A DNA stretch of 64,000 nucleotides from Streptomyces sp. RKAG290 (GTDB lineage Bacteria > Actinomycetota > Actinomycetes > Streptomycetales > Streptomycetaceae). The DNA lies in NCBI RefSeq assembly GCF_023701695.1, contig NZ_JAJOZC010000001.1:4649894-4713893 (forward strand), in the 5' to 3' direction. Within the stretch, counting starts at the first letter, position 1; each line of letters begins with the position of its first letter. The notes under the pieces were generated by a model. That model had not been told where the DNA came from and made no database searches. It worked only from the letters and a program-made list of their open reading frames with translations. Both the position numbers and the translations under genes were made by a program. Positions 32,723 through 41,837 of the stretch are shown one piece after another.

Positions 32723-33586
32723 CTACTCGCCCTCGTCCGTGACCGCGTCCCAGACCGGCAAGGAGACTCCGGCCCCGGTCGTGACCTCCAGAACCCGGCA
32801 TCCCATGAGCCGCACGGTAGCGAAGAGACTCCGCCGGACCTGCTCCGTGTCTTCGGGCGGGAAGCCGATCCGGATCTGGTGTGGGCGGGACGCGTCGTAG
32901 GTGAGCAGCCAGTCGGTGTCGACGGTCGCGAAATGGTCCTGTCCCATCTCGTTGTGCTCCGACCGCCAAGAGCCCCGGTCCGCGGTGGGTGCCAGCGCCG
33001 CGCGGAGGAGCCGAAGGCGCTCGGAGTGGGGCAGGGAACCCTCGGACAGCCGGAGACACCGGTGGATGCGCGGACGGAACGCGCTGAACCACGGCCCCAG
33101 GTCCGGCTCCATGTCTCCGAGAAGGCCGGAGCTGACGCGTCCACCGGACCAGCCCTCGACGAACTCGGCCGCGCCCATCCGATGCGTCTCGTACCGGCCC
33201 TCGCTGCTCCACACCACGACGGGCCATTCCCCGGGCGTTCCGTCCGTGAGCCAGCACAGCCGGTCGGCGTCGATGGTGGTGCCCCAGATCAGCAGAGCGC
33301 CCGGCTCGGGGCGCAGCGGATACGGGTAGCGCTCCCTGTCCCGCTCAGGCGATCCCGTCAGCTGTCCGCGCTGCCACTCCACGCCGTTGTACTCGCTCGC
33401 GCCGAACGGCGTACGAAGGTGGAGGAAGTCGCAGAACTCACCCCATCCATACGTGCTGACCAGCCACTTGTAGTCACTGGGCAGCCGGGTGCCGATCGCG
33501 GACTCGGCCGCGGTCCAGTCCCCGCAGGCGTCGATGGGCACGGCGGGTGGCGTGACGAGTCGCGCCAGGCTGCTCCACCCGGTCAC
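32723..33586 (-). CDS. SMI1/KNR4 (SUKH) family protein
   Basis: 287 residues. The N-terminal half is a SUKH domain: DWTAAESAIGTRLPSDYKWL, VSTYGWGEFCDFLHL, and later LLIWGTTIDADRLCWLTDG with VVVWSSEGRYETHRMGAAEF. SUKH proteins often act as immunity factors against nuclease and deaminase toxins. The C-terminal 110 residues (from about 180) form a second region with IRIGFPPEDTEQVRRSLFA that I do not recognise. The GTG start at 33586 overlaps the stop of a small upstream frame (GTGA), suggesting translational coupling. No cognate toxin is seen next to it. Confidence 0.8.
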   Translation of the reverse strand: MTGWSSLARLVTPPAVPIDACGDWTAAESAIGTRLPSDYKWLVSTYGWGEFCDFLHLRTPFGASEYNGVEWQRGQLTGSPERDRERYPYPLRPEPGALLIWGTTIDADRLCWLTDGTPGEWPVVVWSSEGRYETHRMGAAEFVEGWSGGRVSSGLLGDMEPDLGPWFSAFRPRIHRCLRLSEGSLPHSERLRLLRAALAPTADRGSWRSEHNEMGQDHFATVDTDWLLTYDASRPHQIRIGFPPEDTEQVRRSLFATVRLMGCRVLEVTTGAGVSLPVWDAVTDEGE

Positions 33587-33786
33587 ATCGGGTCACCCAC
33601 TACGCATGCCAGGCCGAGGCTGCCGCGGCAGCTCCCGCGGACATCGCCGCCCGCGAGCGAACTCGCGCCCGCACCGCACACCGCCGAACGCATCCGCGCT
33701 GCCTCGTCGCCCCGCTCCCGGCGCCGGTCGTACGGGATCCGCCAAGGCAGGGAAACGTACGCAGTCTTGAAGTCCCCATGGGCCAT
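33583..33786 (-). CDS. Small ORF coupled to the SUKH gene (uncertain)
   Basis: 67 residues starting MAHGDFKTAYVSLPWRIPYD and ending in a Gly/Ser/Cys-rich tail. Its TGA overlaps the GTG of the SUKH gene. TACCCT lies 6 bases before the ATG, as in leaderless transcripts. The N-terminal half looks coded (Trp-Arg-Ile-Pro-Tyr), the second half less so, and a frameshift cannot be excluded. No family recognised. Confidence 0.35.
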   Translation of the reverse strand: MAHGDFKTAYVSLPWRIPYDRRRERGDEAARMRSAVCGAGASSLAGGDVRGSCRGSLGLACVVGDPM

Positions 33787-34053
33787 GCGGGCAGGGTAGG
33801 CGTCATCCGCGCCGGAATCGACCAGGTTACGAGCCGTGAAGCAGGCGTTCCGAACGGCCGAGACGGCCGCGCGCCATGCTCGGCCGGTCACGTCTGTGGA
33901 TTTCCGGAGGAGACCGTCCCATGCCTGTACTCGATCGGTAACAGACCTACAGGGCAAGTTTGTTGAGGGTGGTTCCTGGTGCACACTCTGCTCGAAATCG
34001 AGAGCCGGAGGCTGCCGCACACGGCCGCGTACGGCTGACCACGGGGGAACACC

Positions 34054-34754
34054 ATGAACACTCCTGCCTGCAAGAACCACAAGAGCCCAGAGGCTGGAAG
34101 TCCTACGCCCTCGGCGCTGCGGCGGTCGCCGCGCTGCTCGCGTCCACGGCATGCGAGCCGAGCGCGGCCGACAACTCGGACGACTCCAAGCCCTCGGCCG
34201 TGCCGAGCGCAACGAGCTCGGCGAAGTCGAGTGAGACCCCGTCGCCGAATCCGGCCGGCACTTCTGCCGCCACCGGCGGCAACAGCGACAGCGCAGACAA
34301 GAGCACCATCGCGGCCTGCACCCAGGCCGACCTCGGGGTCTCCGCCACGAAGGAGCCCGCGGACAGCAAGGAGGCCCGGCACCTCCTCATCACCGTCCAG
34401 AATGCCGGCGACAAGAAGTGCAACCTCTACCACTACCCCCACGTAAGACTCGGCGCCGACGCCAGGACCACGGTGCCCGTGATCAAGGAAAGCGACTCCG
34501 ACCCGGGGAAGCCCGTCACCATAGCCCCGGGCGAGGAGGCCCACGCCGCGCTGCTCGTCAGCGGCGGCGCCAGGGACGAGTACGAGGCGAAGAGCATCAC
34601 CCTCCGCCTCCAGGGCAGCAAACCCGGCAGCGACGCGAGCAAACCGATCGACGTCCCGATGCCCGTAAACACGCTGTACGCGGACGACGGCCAGCTCGTC
34701 ACCTACTGGACGACTGCGTCCGGCATGGCCCTGGACTTCATCATGTCGAAGTGA
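34054..34754 (+). CDS. DUF4232 putative lipoprotein (frameshifted as sequenced)
   Basis: Exported protein. GGGGGA precedes ATG 34054, which opens MNTPACKNHKSP, but the rest lies in another frame: GWKSYALGAAAVAALLASTA, Cys, then a Ser/Asp/Pro-rich linker and a DUF4232 domain (TIAACTQADLGVSATKEP, HLLITVQNAGDKKCNLYHYP, YADDGQLVTYWTTASGMAL). One C missing from 34086-34088 joins them. The signal region could end in a lipobox (STAC, not ideal). The DUF4232 domain is beta-rich and extracellular in actinomycetes; its role is unknown. It is monocistronic. Confidence 0.8.
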
Positions 34755-34883
34755 CGGACCTGGACCGGGGGAGCCGCGCCCGGTCCGCAGGGGGGCTCCA
34801 ACGTCACCCCCGACCGGGGCACATCCTCGACGGGTAGACGGCTGTGGAGTACCGGCAGAGCTGTTCGACTTCCTGCCTGCTGA

Positions 34884-35087
34884 TCAGGACCTGCAGCTGT
34901 CGTCCGCGGGGTGGAGGGAAGCTACGAAATCTGCCCAAGCCCTGCCGCACAAAGCGATGTACGGTCCCGCGGGCTGTTTCGAGTCCCTGACGCCGACAGA
35001 CGTGCCGAGGCCGGCAACTTCTACACACTCCGTGCCGCTGCCACCGCTGTACGACGACTTGAACCATCGGGCGTCTTCGTGACCCAT
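34884..35087 (-). CDS. DUF397 protein (BldB/AbaA-associated family)
   Basis: 67 residues. The whole protein is one DUF397 domain: ARWFKSSYSGGSGTECVEVA, GLGTSVGVRDSKQPAGPYIA, WADFVASL. Its ATG overlaps the stop of the XRE regulator gene (TGATG), so the two are translationally coupled. Such small proteins accompany WhiJ-type regulators throughout Streptomyces and often modulate the partner. Cytoplasmic. Confidence 0.9.
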   Translation of the reverse strand: MGHEDARWFKSSYSGGSGTECVEVAGLGTSVGVRDSKQPAGPYIALCGRAWADFVASLHPADDSCRS

Positions 35088-35932
35088 CACAGCTCCTCGC
35101 AGACTTGGATCAGGAGCGCTGCGGACGACTGGAGATCCAGCGCCTGCGCGCGCAGGTACTCGAACGCCAACTTATAGCGTTCGAGTTCCTGCGGCTTCTC
35201 CATGAACAGGCCGCCGCCGATGATGTCCACATACACGACGTCGAGTTCGGGCACGGATCCGCCCAAGACGACGAAGCTGCCCACGGCCGCTGCGTGCGCG
35301 CCCGCCGCGAACGGGAGGATCTGCACGGTGATGTTGGGCCGGGTCGAGATGTCGACCAGGTGTTTCAGCTGCTCCTGCATGACGGACCGCCCTCCGACCA
35401 TCCGTCGAATGACTGCCTCATCAATCACTGCCCAGAGGTGTGGAGGCTCATCCCTAGTGAGAAGTTCCTGACGCTTCATTCGGATGTCGACCATGTGGTT
35501 GATCTCTTGGTCGGCGCATCTCATCTCTGAGGCGCGGTGGACTGCCTCGGCGTACCGCCGAGTTTGAAGCAGGCCCGGAACGTACATGCACGCGTAGTGA
35601 TCCTCACTCACCACCTCGTCCTCGAGGGTGAGCATGAGATTCATGGATTCTGGGATCGGATCGGCGAGGGAGCGCCACCAGCCTTGAATCCGGGCGCCCT
35701 TGGCGAGCTCGACAAGGGACTCTCTCTCCTGTTCCGAGGCACCGTACTGGCGGCACAGAGCGTCGACGGCAGGCCACTTGACTGCGCCTTCCTTCGTCTC
35801 GTACCGACTCAACGTGGCTTTGGAAATACCAACCCGAGCGCCGGCCTCCTCCAAGGTGAGGCCCGTGGCGTCGCGGAGACGGCGTAGATCGGCTCCGAGC
35901 TGACGCCTGCGGGTGGTCGGTCCAACTGGCAT
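35087..35932 (-). CDS. XRE-family regulator with DUF5753 (WhiJ type)
   Basis: 281 residues. The N-terminal helix-turn-helix (about 10-65) contains LGADLRRLRDATGLTLEEAG followed by ARVGISKATLSRYETKEGAV. The rest is DUF5753, with the family blocks YVPGLLQTRRYAEAV, VIDEAVIRRMVGG and ITVQILPFAAGAHAA. ATG 35932 begins the homology; the upstream frame is not coding. Together with the DUF397 gene downstream and a divergent ATPase gene it forms the three-part module described for WhiJ/AbaA loci, which affect development and antibiotic production in S. coelicolor. The role of this copy is inferred. Confidence 0.92.
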   Translation of the reverse strand: MPVGPTTRRRQLGADLRRLRDATGLTLEEAGARVGISKATLSRYETKEGAVKWPAVDALCRQYGASEQERESLVELAKGARIQGWWRSLADPIPESMNLMLTLEDEVVSEDHYACMYVPGLLQTRRYAEAVHRASEMRCADQEINHMVDIRMKRQELLTRDEPPHLWAVIDEAVIRRMVGGRSVMQEQLKHLVDISTRPNITVQILPFAAGAHAAAVGSFVVLGGSVPELDVVYVDIIGGGLFMEKPQELERYKLAFEYLRAQALDLQSSAALLIQVCEEL

Positions 35933-36130
35933 GTCTTGGGCCCTTCGAGTCGGTCTCCGAGAGGGTGCGCGGTGTCGAGTCTCGCAGGTAAGACGGCGCA
36001 CAACGGGGGCGCGCGTTGACTTGCGTGCTTCCCGTGAGTTGCTGTGAGAGTTCCATATTGAGAGTTTCACTGTCACGCTATGGGGGGGGATACGTTGGGT
36101 GACCGTCTGGATGAGGGAGGGGTGAGCGTG

Positions 36131-36799
36131 ATGAGCGGGTGTCGCTTTGGCGTCGAGAGGAAGAGGTGGGAGCTTCCGTTCCTTGCGGAGGCGGAGGAGC
36201 TTGCCGGCCTACGTCGAGTGATGCGCCTTCACCTTGGGCTTTGGGGGCTCCCCTCGGTAGTCCACTCGGCTCAGGTTTGTGTAACTGAGCTCGTCAGTAA
36301 CGTCATCAAGCATGTAGGTGCGGGCACGCCTACTTGTCTGGCGGTGAGCATGAAGGGGAGCCTTCTGCGTATCGAAGTGAGTGACTCCGATGGGCGGACG
36401 TTGCCGACGCTCGTCAAAACGGCTGGCCTGACGGAGCAAGGCCGTGGCATGGCGCTGGTGGACGGAGTCGCTGTTCGTTGGGGGGTCATCCTTCGCGGAG
36501 ATTCCAAAATCACCTGGTGCGAACTCGCCACGGATCTGCAGACGGCCGACGGTCATGTGGGCGGTACGCAGGTAGCGAAGGTTGAGGCACTTCTCGGCCT
36601 GTGTGGGCTCAAGGTGAGGGCGGGGTCGCCGCCCCGCGAACCGTTGAGTGTCATGGAAGCAGCCGAAGCTGCGACGGGGCTGGTTGCTGACCTTCTCCAC
36701 TGGTTGAGGGCGCACGGCTTCGACACGGACGAGGCACTCGACCGTGCGCACCTCCATTTCGAAGCCGGGGTGGAAGCCGAGGACGTCACTTCGTCGTAG
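36131..36799 (+). CDS. ATP-binding (HATPase_c, anti-sigma-like) regulatory protein
   Basis: 222 residues. The N-terminal HATPase domain has LPSVVHSAQVCVTELVSNVI (N box, Glu and Asn), IEVSDSDGRTLP (G1 box) and GRGMALVDGVAVRWG (G2 box), matching RsbW/SpoIIAB-like kinases common in Streptomyces. The last 80 residues carry an added helical region. ATG 36131 is chosen for its GGGAGGGG at spacing 9; several earlier in-frame starts exist. Divergent from the WhiJ-type XRE gene, completing that regulatory module. Confidence 0.85.
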   Translation: MSGCRFGVERKRWELPFLAEAEELAGLRRVMRLHLGLWGLPSVVHSAQVCVTELVSNVIKHVGAGTPTCLAVSMKGSLLRIEVSDSDGRTLPTLVKTAGLTEQGRGMALVDGVAVRWGVILRGDSKITWCELATDLQTADGHVGGTQVAKVEALLGLCGLKVRAGSPPREPLSVMEAAEAATGLVADLLHWLRAHGFDTDEALDRAHLHFEAGVEAEDVTSS

Positions 36800-36916
36800 C
36801 TGCCTCGCGCGCCCACGGTCTTGCCGAGGTGGCTGCTTTGGGGCACCTTCCGTTGAGAACGAGCCATGATCGGTCGGAGGCGTTGATCGGAGCCAGGGAA
36901 TCGGCAGCATGTTCGC

Positions 36917-37840
36917 ATGTCGCCCTCGAAGCCCATTTATTTTGGCCCGCCTCCTAGCGTGCGAGAGGGGCAGCAGTTTCGCACGCACGATGCCCTCTAT
37001 GCCGCTGATGTGCACAGGTTCCGAGGTCGAGGTATCTCTGGCACGGCGCACGAGGGCGTCGACTCCATCGTCGCCAGTGGTGGCTATGCCGACGACGAGG
37101 ATCTGGGCGACGTCATTGTCTATACGGCACAGGGTGGGAGTCCTGACAAGGATGGACGACTCACGGCGAATCAGGAGCTATCCGGGGTAAATCAAGGGAT
37201 GTTGATCAACTATCGGGAGGGGCTGCCCATCCGATATGTGCGCGGTCTGGGAATCAAGAGAGGTAAGGCCACGGGGGGTTACACGTACCGCGGTCTCTAT
37301 CTCATCGAGGGGTACTGGAGTGTGCGGACTGATCGTGGGCATCTCATGTGGCAGTTTCGCTTGGCTAAGGCGGTGGCCGGCGAGCGTTGGGATTCCGACG
37401 CCGAGGGCATCGCTGTTGTGGAGGAAGTGCTGACACCGTTGGAGCGGGTGGCTGCCAGGTACGTGAGTACCCAGCGGCGTGTGCGTAACACCGCGGAGGC
37501 GCGCGCTATAAAGTCTCTCTACGGCAACACCTGTCAGATGTGTCGCATCCCTGTAGTGGTAGACATTAACGGCGCCAGGTATAGCGAGGGTGCCCACATA
37601 CATGCGCTCGGTAGGCCGCATGGTGGTCGTGACATGCGAAGTAATATTCTTTGTCTTTGCCCGAATTGTCACGTGCTATTTGATAATGGCGCACGTCTTA
37701 TTACAGACGACTTCAAGGTTGTGGATGCTCTTAGTCGGGAGGTTCTTGGCGACCTCTATGTGGAACCTGAACACAGAATCGACCGGGCGTCTATACGTCA
37801 ACACCGCACTCGGTGGGCGGATCGATCTGACGATATTTAG
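36917..37840 (+). CDS. SRA(YDG)-HNH endonuclease, predicted modification-dependent restriction enzyme
   Basis: 307 residues. Residues about 5-160 form an SRA/YDG base-flipping domain (GISGTAHEGVDSIVASGGYA, DLGDVIVYTAQGGS, NQELSGVNQGMLIN, LPIRYVRG, YRGLYLIEGYW). Residues about 200-260 are an HNH nuclease with CQMC, EGAHIHALG, NILCLCPNCH. This is the architecture of S. coelicolor ScoMcrA and Sco5333-like enzymes that bind or cut DNA with modified cytosine, and which reject methylated foreign DNA. Codon use is visibly less GC-biased than neighbours, suggesting recent transfer. It converges with the PLD-helicase gene, 8 bases apart. Confidence 0.88.
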   Translation: MSPSKPIYFGPPPSVREGQQFRTHDALYAADVHRFRGRGISGTAHEGVDSIVASGGYADDEDLGDVIVYTAQGGSPDKDGRLTANQELSGVNQGMLINYREGLPIRYVRGLGIKRGKATGGYTYRGLYLIEGYWSVRTDRGHLMWQFRLAKAVAGERWDSDAEGIAVVEEVLTPLERVAARYVSTQRRVRNTAEARAIKSLYGNTCQMCRIPVVVDINGARYSEGAHIHALGRPHGGRDMRSNILCLCPNCHVLFDNGARLITDDFKVVDALSREVLGDLYVEPEHRIDRASIRQHRTRWADRSDDI

Positions 37841-37848
37841 GTGAAGGG

Positions 37849-40800
37849 TTAGATCGCGGCGATCGCCGAGTACGTCAACACGTCCGCAGGCACCTCGTGG
37901 CGGAGCGTCCAGGTGATTCCCATGGGCTTGCTGCCCTTGTGCGTGACGTACTCGGCGGGCCCCAGCAGCATCCATGGCTGTGGACCGCCGATGTCTGTCT
38001 TCTTGTAGCGTCGGACGAAGAGGAGCACGTGAGTGCCGTTCTCCTTGTGGGTCTGGTAACGGATACCCGTCGGGGACGTCTCCGACGTCTGGTTCTGAGA
38101 TTCCCAGTGAAACCGGGACTCGTTCAAGGCGTAGTCCTTGTAACGCGTCTCCGGGGAGAAGTCTTTCTCGTCCTTTTCTAGAGTGATGAGAAGGGCATCC
38201 GTCCGGATGTTCTCGCACCATTTCACGCCTTCTCGGAAGTGTCCGGGCATGAAGCCGCCCACGGTGGACTGGCCCAGCGCGGGGAGGATTTCTTCGCGGC
38301 TGTACGAGGCATGAACTGCCAGGGGCAGACCGGCGTGCGCACCGAGCAGCGGGATGGGCAGGTGGTCCGCCAGGCTGAGGGCGTGGGCCAGGACCTGGCG
38401 AAGCTCGTCTCGGAACGCGTGCTGGGCGTGCAGGGCCTCGAAGCCCTCTTGGTAGCTCGTAAAGTCGCCGCCCAACGGCCACAGGGAGAAGAAGAACATG
38501 CGGGCGTACGCCTGTTCCTGAGCCGTCAACTGGTCGTATGTGAGGGCATCGTCGATGAGTAGCTTGGTGTATGCCGAGACGCGTCCAGGGTCATCTACGT
38601 GGAGGAAAGCCGACACTCGCTTGAGGAGTGCTTCCTCGCCATCGGGTGCGGTCGTGTTGAGGAGCTTCGCTCGGCGTAGAAGGCCCGTCCAGGAGTTCCC
38701 GTTGCTGCGGTAGAGCTCTTTGAGCTCTCGACCGCTCTCCTTGAGATAGTCCGCAAGCCGTAGCTCCGCGTAGCTCGCTACCTCGCGGGCCAGCTGGGTG
38801 ACGTTGACCCCGATCTGGCTGCGGATGTTGTCGATGATCAACGCCCTGGCTTTGGGCTCAAGGATGATCTGGCAACCGGAGGGAAGTTGCGGGAAGTCGT
38901 GCTCAATGTTTGTCAGCAGACGGTTCCGCGTGAGGTTGGTCAGGGCGCGGAACTGCTCCTCGAAGCGGAATTCCTTGCGGTGCTGGCCGATGAAGTCGAG
39001 GACCGTGAGCACGGCCTTGTCCTCCGTGCGGCGGAGGCCGCGCCCCAGCTGCTGAAGGAAGACTGTGGCGCTTGAGGTCGGCCGGAGGAGGAGCAGCGTG
39101 TCGACATCTGGGATGTCGAGCCCTTCATTGAACAGGTCTACGGAGAAGATGACTTGGAGTGCACCGGCGCGAAGCTCGTCAAGTGCCGATTTGCGCTCGT
39201 AAGGCTTGGATTCACCGGACAGTGCCACGGCGTTGAGGCCTGCGCGTCGGAAGAAGTCGGCCATGAACTGGGCATGTGCCACTGAGACACAGAAGCCTAG
39301 GGCGCGCATCGCCCCCGGGTCTGTGACCTTGTCCTTCACCGCCTTGACGACCAACCTGGCCCGGGCGTCGTTCCCCGTGAAGAGGTTGCTGAGGGCCCCT
39401 GTGTCGTACGTTCCCCGCTTCCAGGTGACGGCGCTCAGGTCAGTGTTGTCGGTGATTCCGAAGTAGTGGAACGGACTCAGGAGCTCATTCTCCAGTGCTT
39501 CCCAGAGTCGCATCTCTGCTGCGATGCGGCCGTCGAAGTACTGGTCTTGGACGTTTTGCCCGTCCATCCGCTCGGGGGTGGCAGTGAGACCCAGCAGCTC
39601 TCGCGGAGTGAAGTGATCGACGATCCGTCTATAGGTCGGTGACGTTCCGTGATGGAACTCATCGATCACGATGACGTCGAAGTGGTCTGGGGCGAGACGC
39701 TCCAAAGCACGTGCGTTGAGGGACTGAACGCTCGCGAAGATGTGGTCCCAGTTGTCGGGGACTTCGCCGCCGTAGAAGAGCTCACCGAAGTTCGCATCGA
39801 CCAGCACGTTCTGGTAGACGCGCAGAGATTGCTCCAGGATCTCCTTGCGATGGGCCACGAAGAGCAGACGGGGGTCTCGTCCTAGCTTCTGTCGCAGGTG
39901 CTTGTAGTCCAGGGCTGCCATCACGGTCTTGCCTGTACCGGTGGCGGCGACGAGCAGATTGCGGTTCCAGCCGTGGACGGTGCGCTCGACTTCAAGACGT
40001 TCCAGCATGTCGCGCTGGTGGGGGTACGGGCGGACCTCCAGCCCGGACAGTGTGATGATATTGCGCCCCTGCGGGCCGGAGGCACCGCCGGCGTGGGAGA
40101 GGGCTTCGTCCAGTCGCTGTGCGTCGCTATCGGGGTCGTACGTCTCAAAGGAGCGCTCGCTCCAGTAGGCGTCGAAGGTTGCCTCGAACTTGCGAAGGAC
40201 TGAGGGAGTCGCAATGGACGACAGCCGTACGTTCCATTCGAGGCCATCGAGGAGTGCTGCCTTCGACAGGTTGGAACTACCGACGTACGCAGTGTCGAAG
40301 CCGCTCCCGCGGCGGAAGAGCCATGCCTTGGCGTGCAGGCGAGTCGAGCGGAGCTCGTAATTGACCTTTACTTCAGCGCCGAACTCGCGAACCAATCGGT
40401 CCAGGGCGCGACGCTCTGTGGCACCGATGTACGTCGTCGTGAGGACCCTGATGGGAACGCCGCGATCGCGAGCCGATGTCAATGATTGTTCGAGTACGCG
40501 CAGACCGTGCCATTTCACGAAGGCGCACAGCAGGTCTACGCGGTCTGCCGTGGCCAGTTCAGCGCGTAGCTCGAAGCCCAAGCTTGGGTCTTCGGGGGAG
40601 TTGGTGATGAGCGCGGTCTCGGAGAGTGGGGTGGCGGGACGGATGGCATAGACACCAGGCGCCTCATGTTCCGCAACGGCGAGAAGCTGTCGCGGGCCAT
40701 CGACGACCAAGTCCACCCACTCAGTCGCACCTTCAAGGGTATTGAGGGATTCCAGGATGTGGTTTGCGGCAAGTACTTGCTCTGCAGGCGTCAGTCCTTG

Positions 40801-40992
40801 AAGCACTCGACGCACGACGCTCGCAATGTGACGGGACAAAACATGAGGCGTGGACTCGCCTCCCACGACTTCATCGATGGCGCGCCAGCCCGCAGCGTTG
40901 AGCTGCTTCATACGCTCTTCGAGCCGACGGGTGATCAGAGTTTCATACAGCCCGGCAACGGGTGCGGCGTCTTCTTGAAGTTCCCTGGGCAT
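37849..40992 (-). CDS. PLD-nuclease / SF2 helicase / DUF3427 fusion protein
   Basis: 1047 residues. N-terminal region then a PLD-like nuclease domain with one HKD-type motif (LHAKAWLFRRG and YVGSSNLSKAA, about 215-265). Superfamily 2 helicase, about 330-760: motif I AATGTGKT near 350, motif II DEFHH near 442, LTATPERMDG, FNEGLDIPDVDTL, and motif VI QQLGRGLRR near 647. The C-terminal third matches DUF3427, including EGVKWCENIRTDALLITLEK and YKDYALNESRFHWESQNQ. This architecture is found in restriction and defence islands; it probably tracks along DNA and cleaves with the PLD site. It faces the SRA-HNH gene and shares its lower GC content, so the pair may have arrived together. Confidence 0.88.
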   Translation of the reverse strand: MPRELQEDAAPVAGLYETLITRRLEERMKQLNAAGWRAIDEVVGGESTPHVLSRHIASVVRRVLQGLTPAEQVLAANHILESLNTLEGATEWVDLVVDGPRQLLAVAEHEAPGVYAIRPATPLSETALITNSPEDPSLGFELRAELATADRVDLLCAFVKWHGLRVLEQSLTSARDRGVPIRVLTTTYIGATERRALDRLVREFGAEVKVNYELRSTRLHAKAWLFRRGSGFDTAYVGSSNLSKAALLDGLEWNVRLSSIATPSVLRKFEATFDAYWSERSFETYDPDSDAQRLDEALSHAGGASGPQGRNIITLSGLEVRPYPHQRDMLERLEVERTVHGWNRNLLVAATGTGKTVMAALDYKHLRQKLGRDPRLLFVAHRKEILEQSLRVYQNVLVDANFGELFYGGEVPDNWDHIFASVQSLNARALERLAPDHFDVIVIDEFHHGTSPTYRRIVDHFTPRELLGLTATPERMDGQNVQDQYFDGRIAAEMRLWEALENELLSPFHYFGITDNTDLSAVTWKRGTYDTGALSNLFTGNDARARLVVKAVKDKVTDPGAMRALGFCVSVAHAQFMADFFRRAGLNAVALSGESKPYERKSALDELRAGALQVIFSVDLFNEGLDIPDVDTLLLLRPTSSATVFLQQLGRGLRRTEDKAVLTVLDFIGQHRKEFRFEEQFRALTNLTRNRLLTNIEHDFPQLPSGCQIILEPKARALIIDNIRSQIGVNVTQLAREVASYAELRLADYLKESGRELKELYRSNGNSWTGLLRRAKLLNTTAPDGEEALLKRVSAFLHVDDPGRVSAYTKLLIDDALTYDQLTAQEQAYARMFFFSLWPLGGDFTSYQEGFEALHAQHAFRDELRQVLAHALSLADHLPIPLLGAHAGLPLAVHASYSREEILPALGQSTVGGFMPGHFREGVKWCENIRTDALLITLEKDEKDFSPETRYKDYALNESRFHWESQNQTSETSPTGIRYQTHKENGTHVLLFVRRYKKTDIGGPQPWMLLGPAEYVTHKGSKPMGITWTLRHEVPADVLTYSAIAAI

Positions 40993-41144
40993 GGCGTAGT
41001 CCCCCTCATCGCACTACCGATGCACGCAGTTGTATCAAGGGAAGCTGACAATGTCGGCGGGTTGAGTGTCCTCGATCACGCCGCTCCATGCCGCCGGACC
41101 GCGAGGGTCCCAGGGCAGCCCCCGTCGCGCCAGGCACCGCCTGG

Positions 41145-41711
41145 CTATCTCCTTCGACTGTGTAGATAGCGTCGGACCGGCCGATGCTCTTTCGGATGCA
41201 GTACTTGGCGGCACGCTGTCCAGAACCGCTCCAGTTCCAGCTCCGTGAGCAGGCGGTCTTGTTCGCGGTTACCCCACTGATCACGCTCACGCATGCGTTC
41301 AGGCATGCCTTCAGCGATCCAGTAGGCCAAGCCGTCCAGCCATACATCGAGGTGCTTGGCGGCGCCTTCGGCTGTGGCGGCTGGCCACTGCGGGCCTTCG
41401 ACGACTACTGCGCCGAGGGTACGCATAACGTCGCTGCGCATCGCCTGAACCAGCTGCAGTTTCACCTTCGCCGACTCGACATCCAGATATCCTGAGCGCA
41501 TGCCGTCCATCAGGGCAGATATGGCATCGCGACGTACGAGTAGCGCCGTCGTGCAGGCGTTGTACGCAGCTCTCCGGGACTTGTGGTCTTCGAGCGTCGA
41601 CTGTCCCCGGGTGCTGATTCCCGCAGCGCGCACGGCTCCGCCTGCGCCCACGAGGGTACCGAGTACCGTTCCTGCGACTCCCATCAGCGCCAACTGTGTG
41701 GTCGGATCCAT
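41145..41711 (-). CDS. Hypothetical protein with N-terminal membrane helix
   Basis: 188 residues beginning MDPTTQLALMGVAGTVLGTL; residues about 5-30 form a Gly/Ala-rich hydrophobic helix, the rest is soluble and helical (RRAAYNACTTALLVRRDAIS, VESAKVKLQLVQAMRSDVMR, DGLAYWIAEGMPERMRERDQ). ATG 41711 is preferred to ATG 41735, which is not preceded by a better site. Proteins of this appearance occur in streptomycetes and their mobile elements, but no function is known. It lies upstream of the defence pair on the same strand as the helicase, 150 bases away. Confidence 0.65.
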   Translation of the reverse strand: MDPTTQLALMGVAGTVLGTLVGAGGAVRAAGISTRGQSTLEDHKSRRAAYNACTTALLVRRDAISALMDGMRSGYLDVESAKVKLQLVQAMRSDVMRTLGAVVVEGPQWPAATAEGAAKHLDVWLDGLAYWIAEGMPERMRERDQWGNREQDRLLTELELERFWTACRQVLHPKEHRPVRRYLHSRRR

Positions 41712-41771
41712 CCCGTCATTGTGGCGGGTCTGCAAGCACGGAACACAGCTGTCGGGCAGGGCGCGGCGATG

Positions 41772-41815
41772 GCAACTGGCTGGCTATCGCCCAGACCGAG
41801 GCAGTAGCCAGTTGC
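41772..41815. terminator. Hairpin downstream of the RimJ-like GNAT gene
   Basis: GCAACTGGCT (41772-41781) and AGCCAGTTGC (41806-41815) are a perfect 10-base inverted repeat, 23 bases past the GNAT stop on the minus strand. Confidence 0.55.
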
Positions 41816-41837
41816 TCAGACCTGGGCGACTCACTCT

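Noticed and set aside
41772..41815. Phage-type attachment site
   Set aside because: The 10-base inverted repeat is better explained as a terminator of the adjacent GNAT gene; no integrase or tRNA is near.
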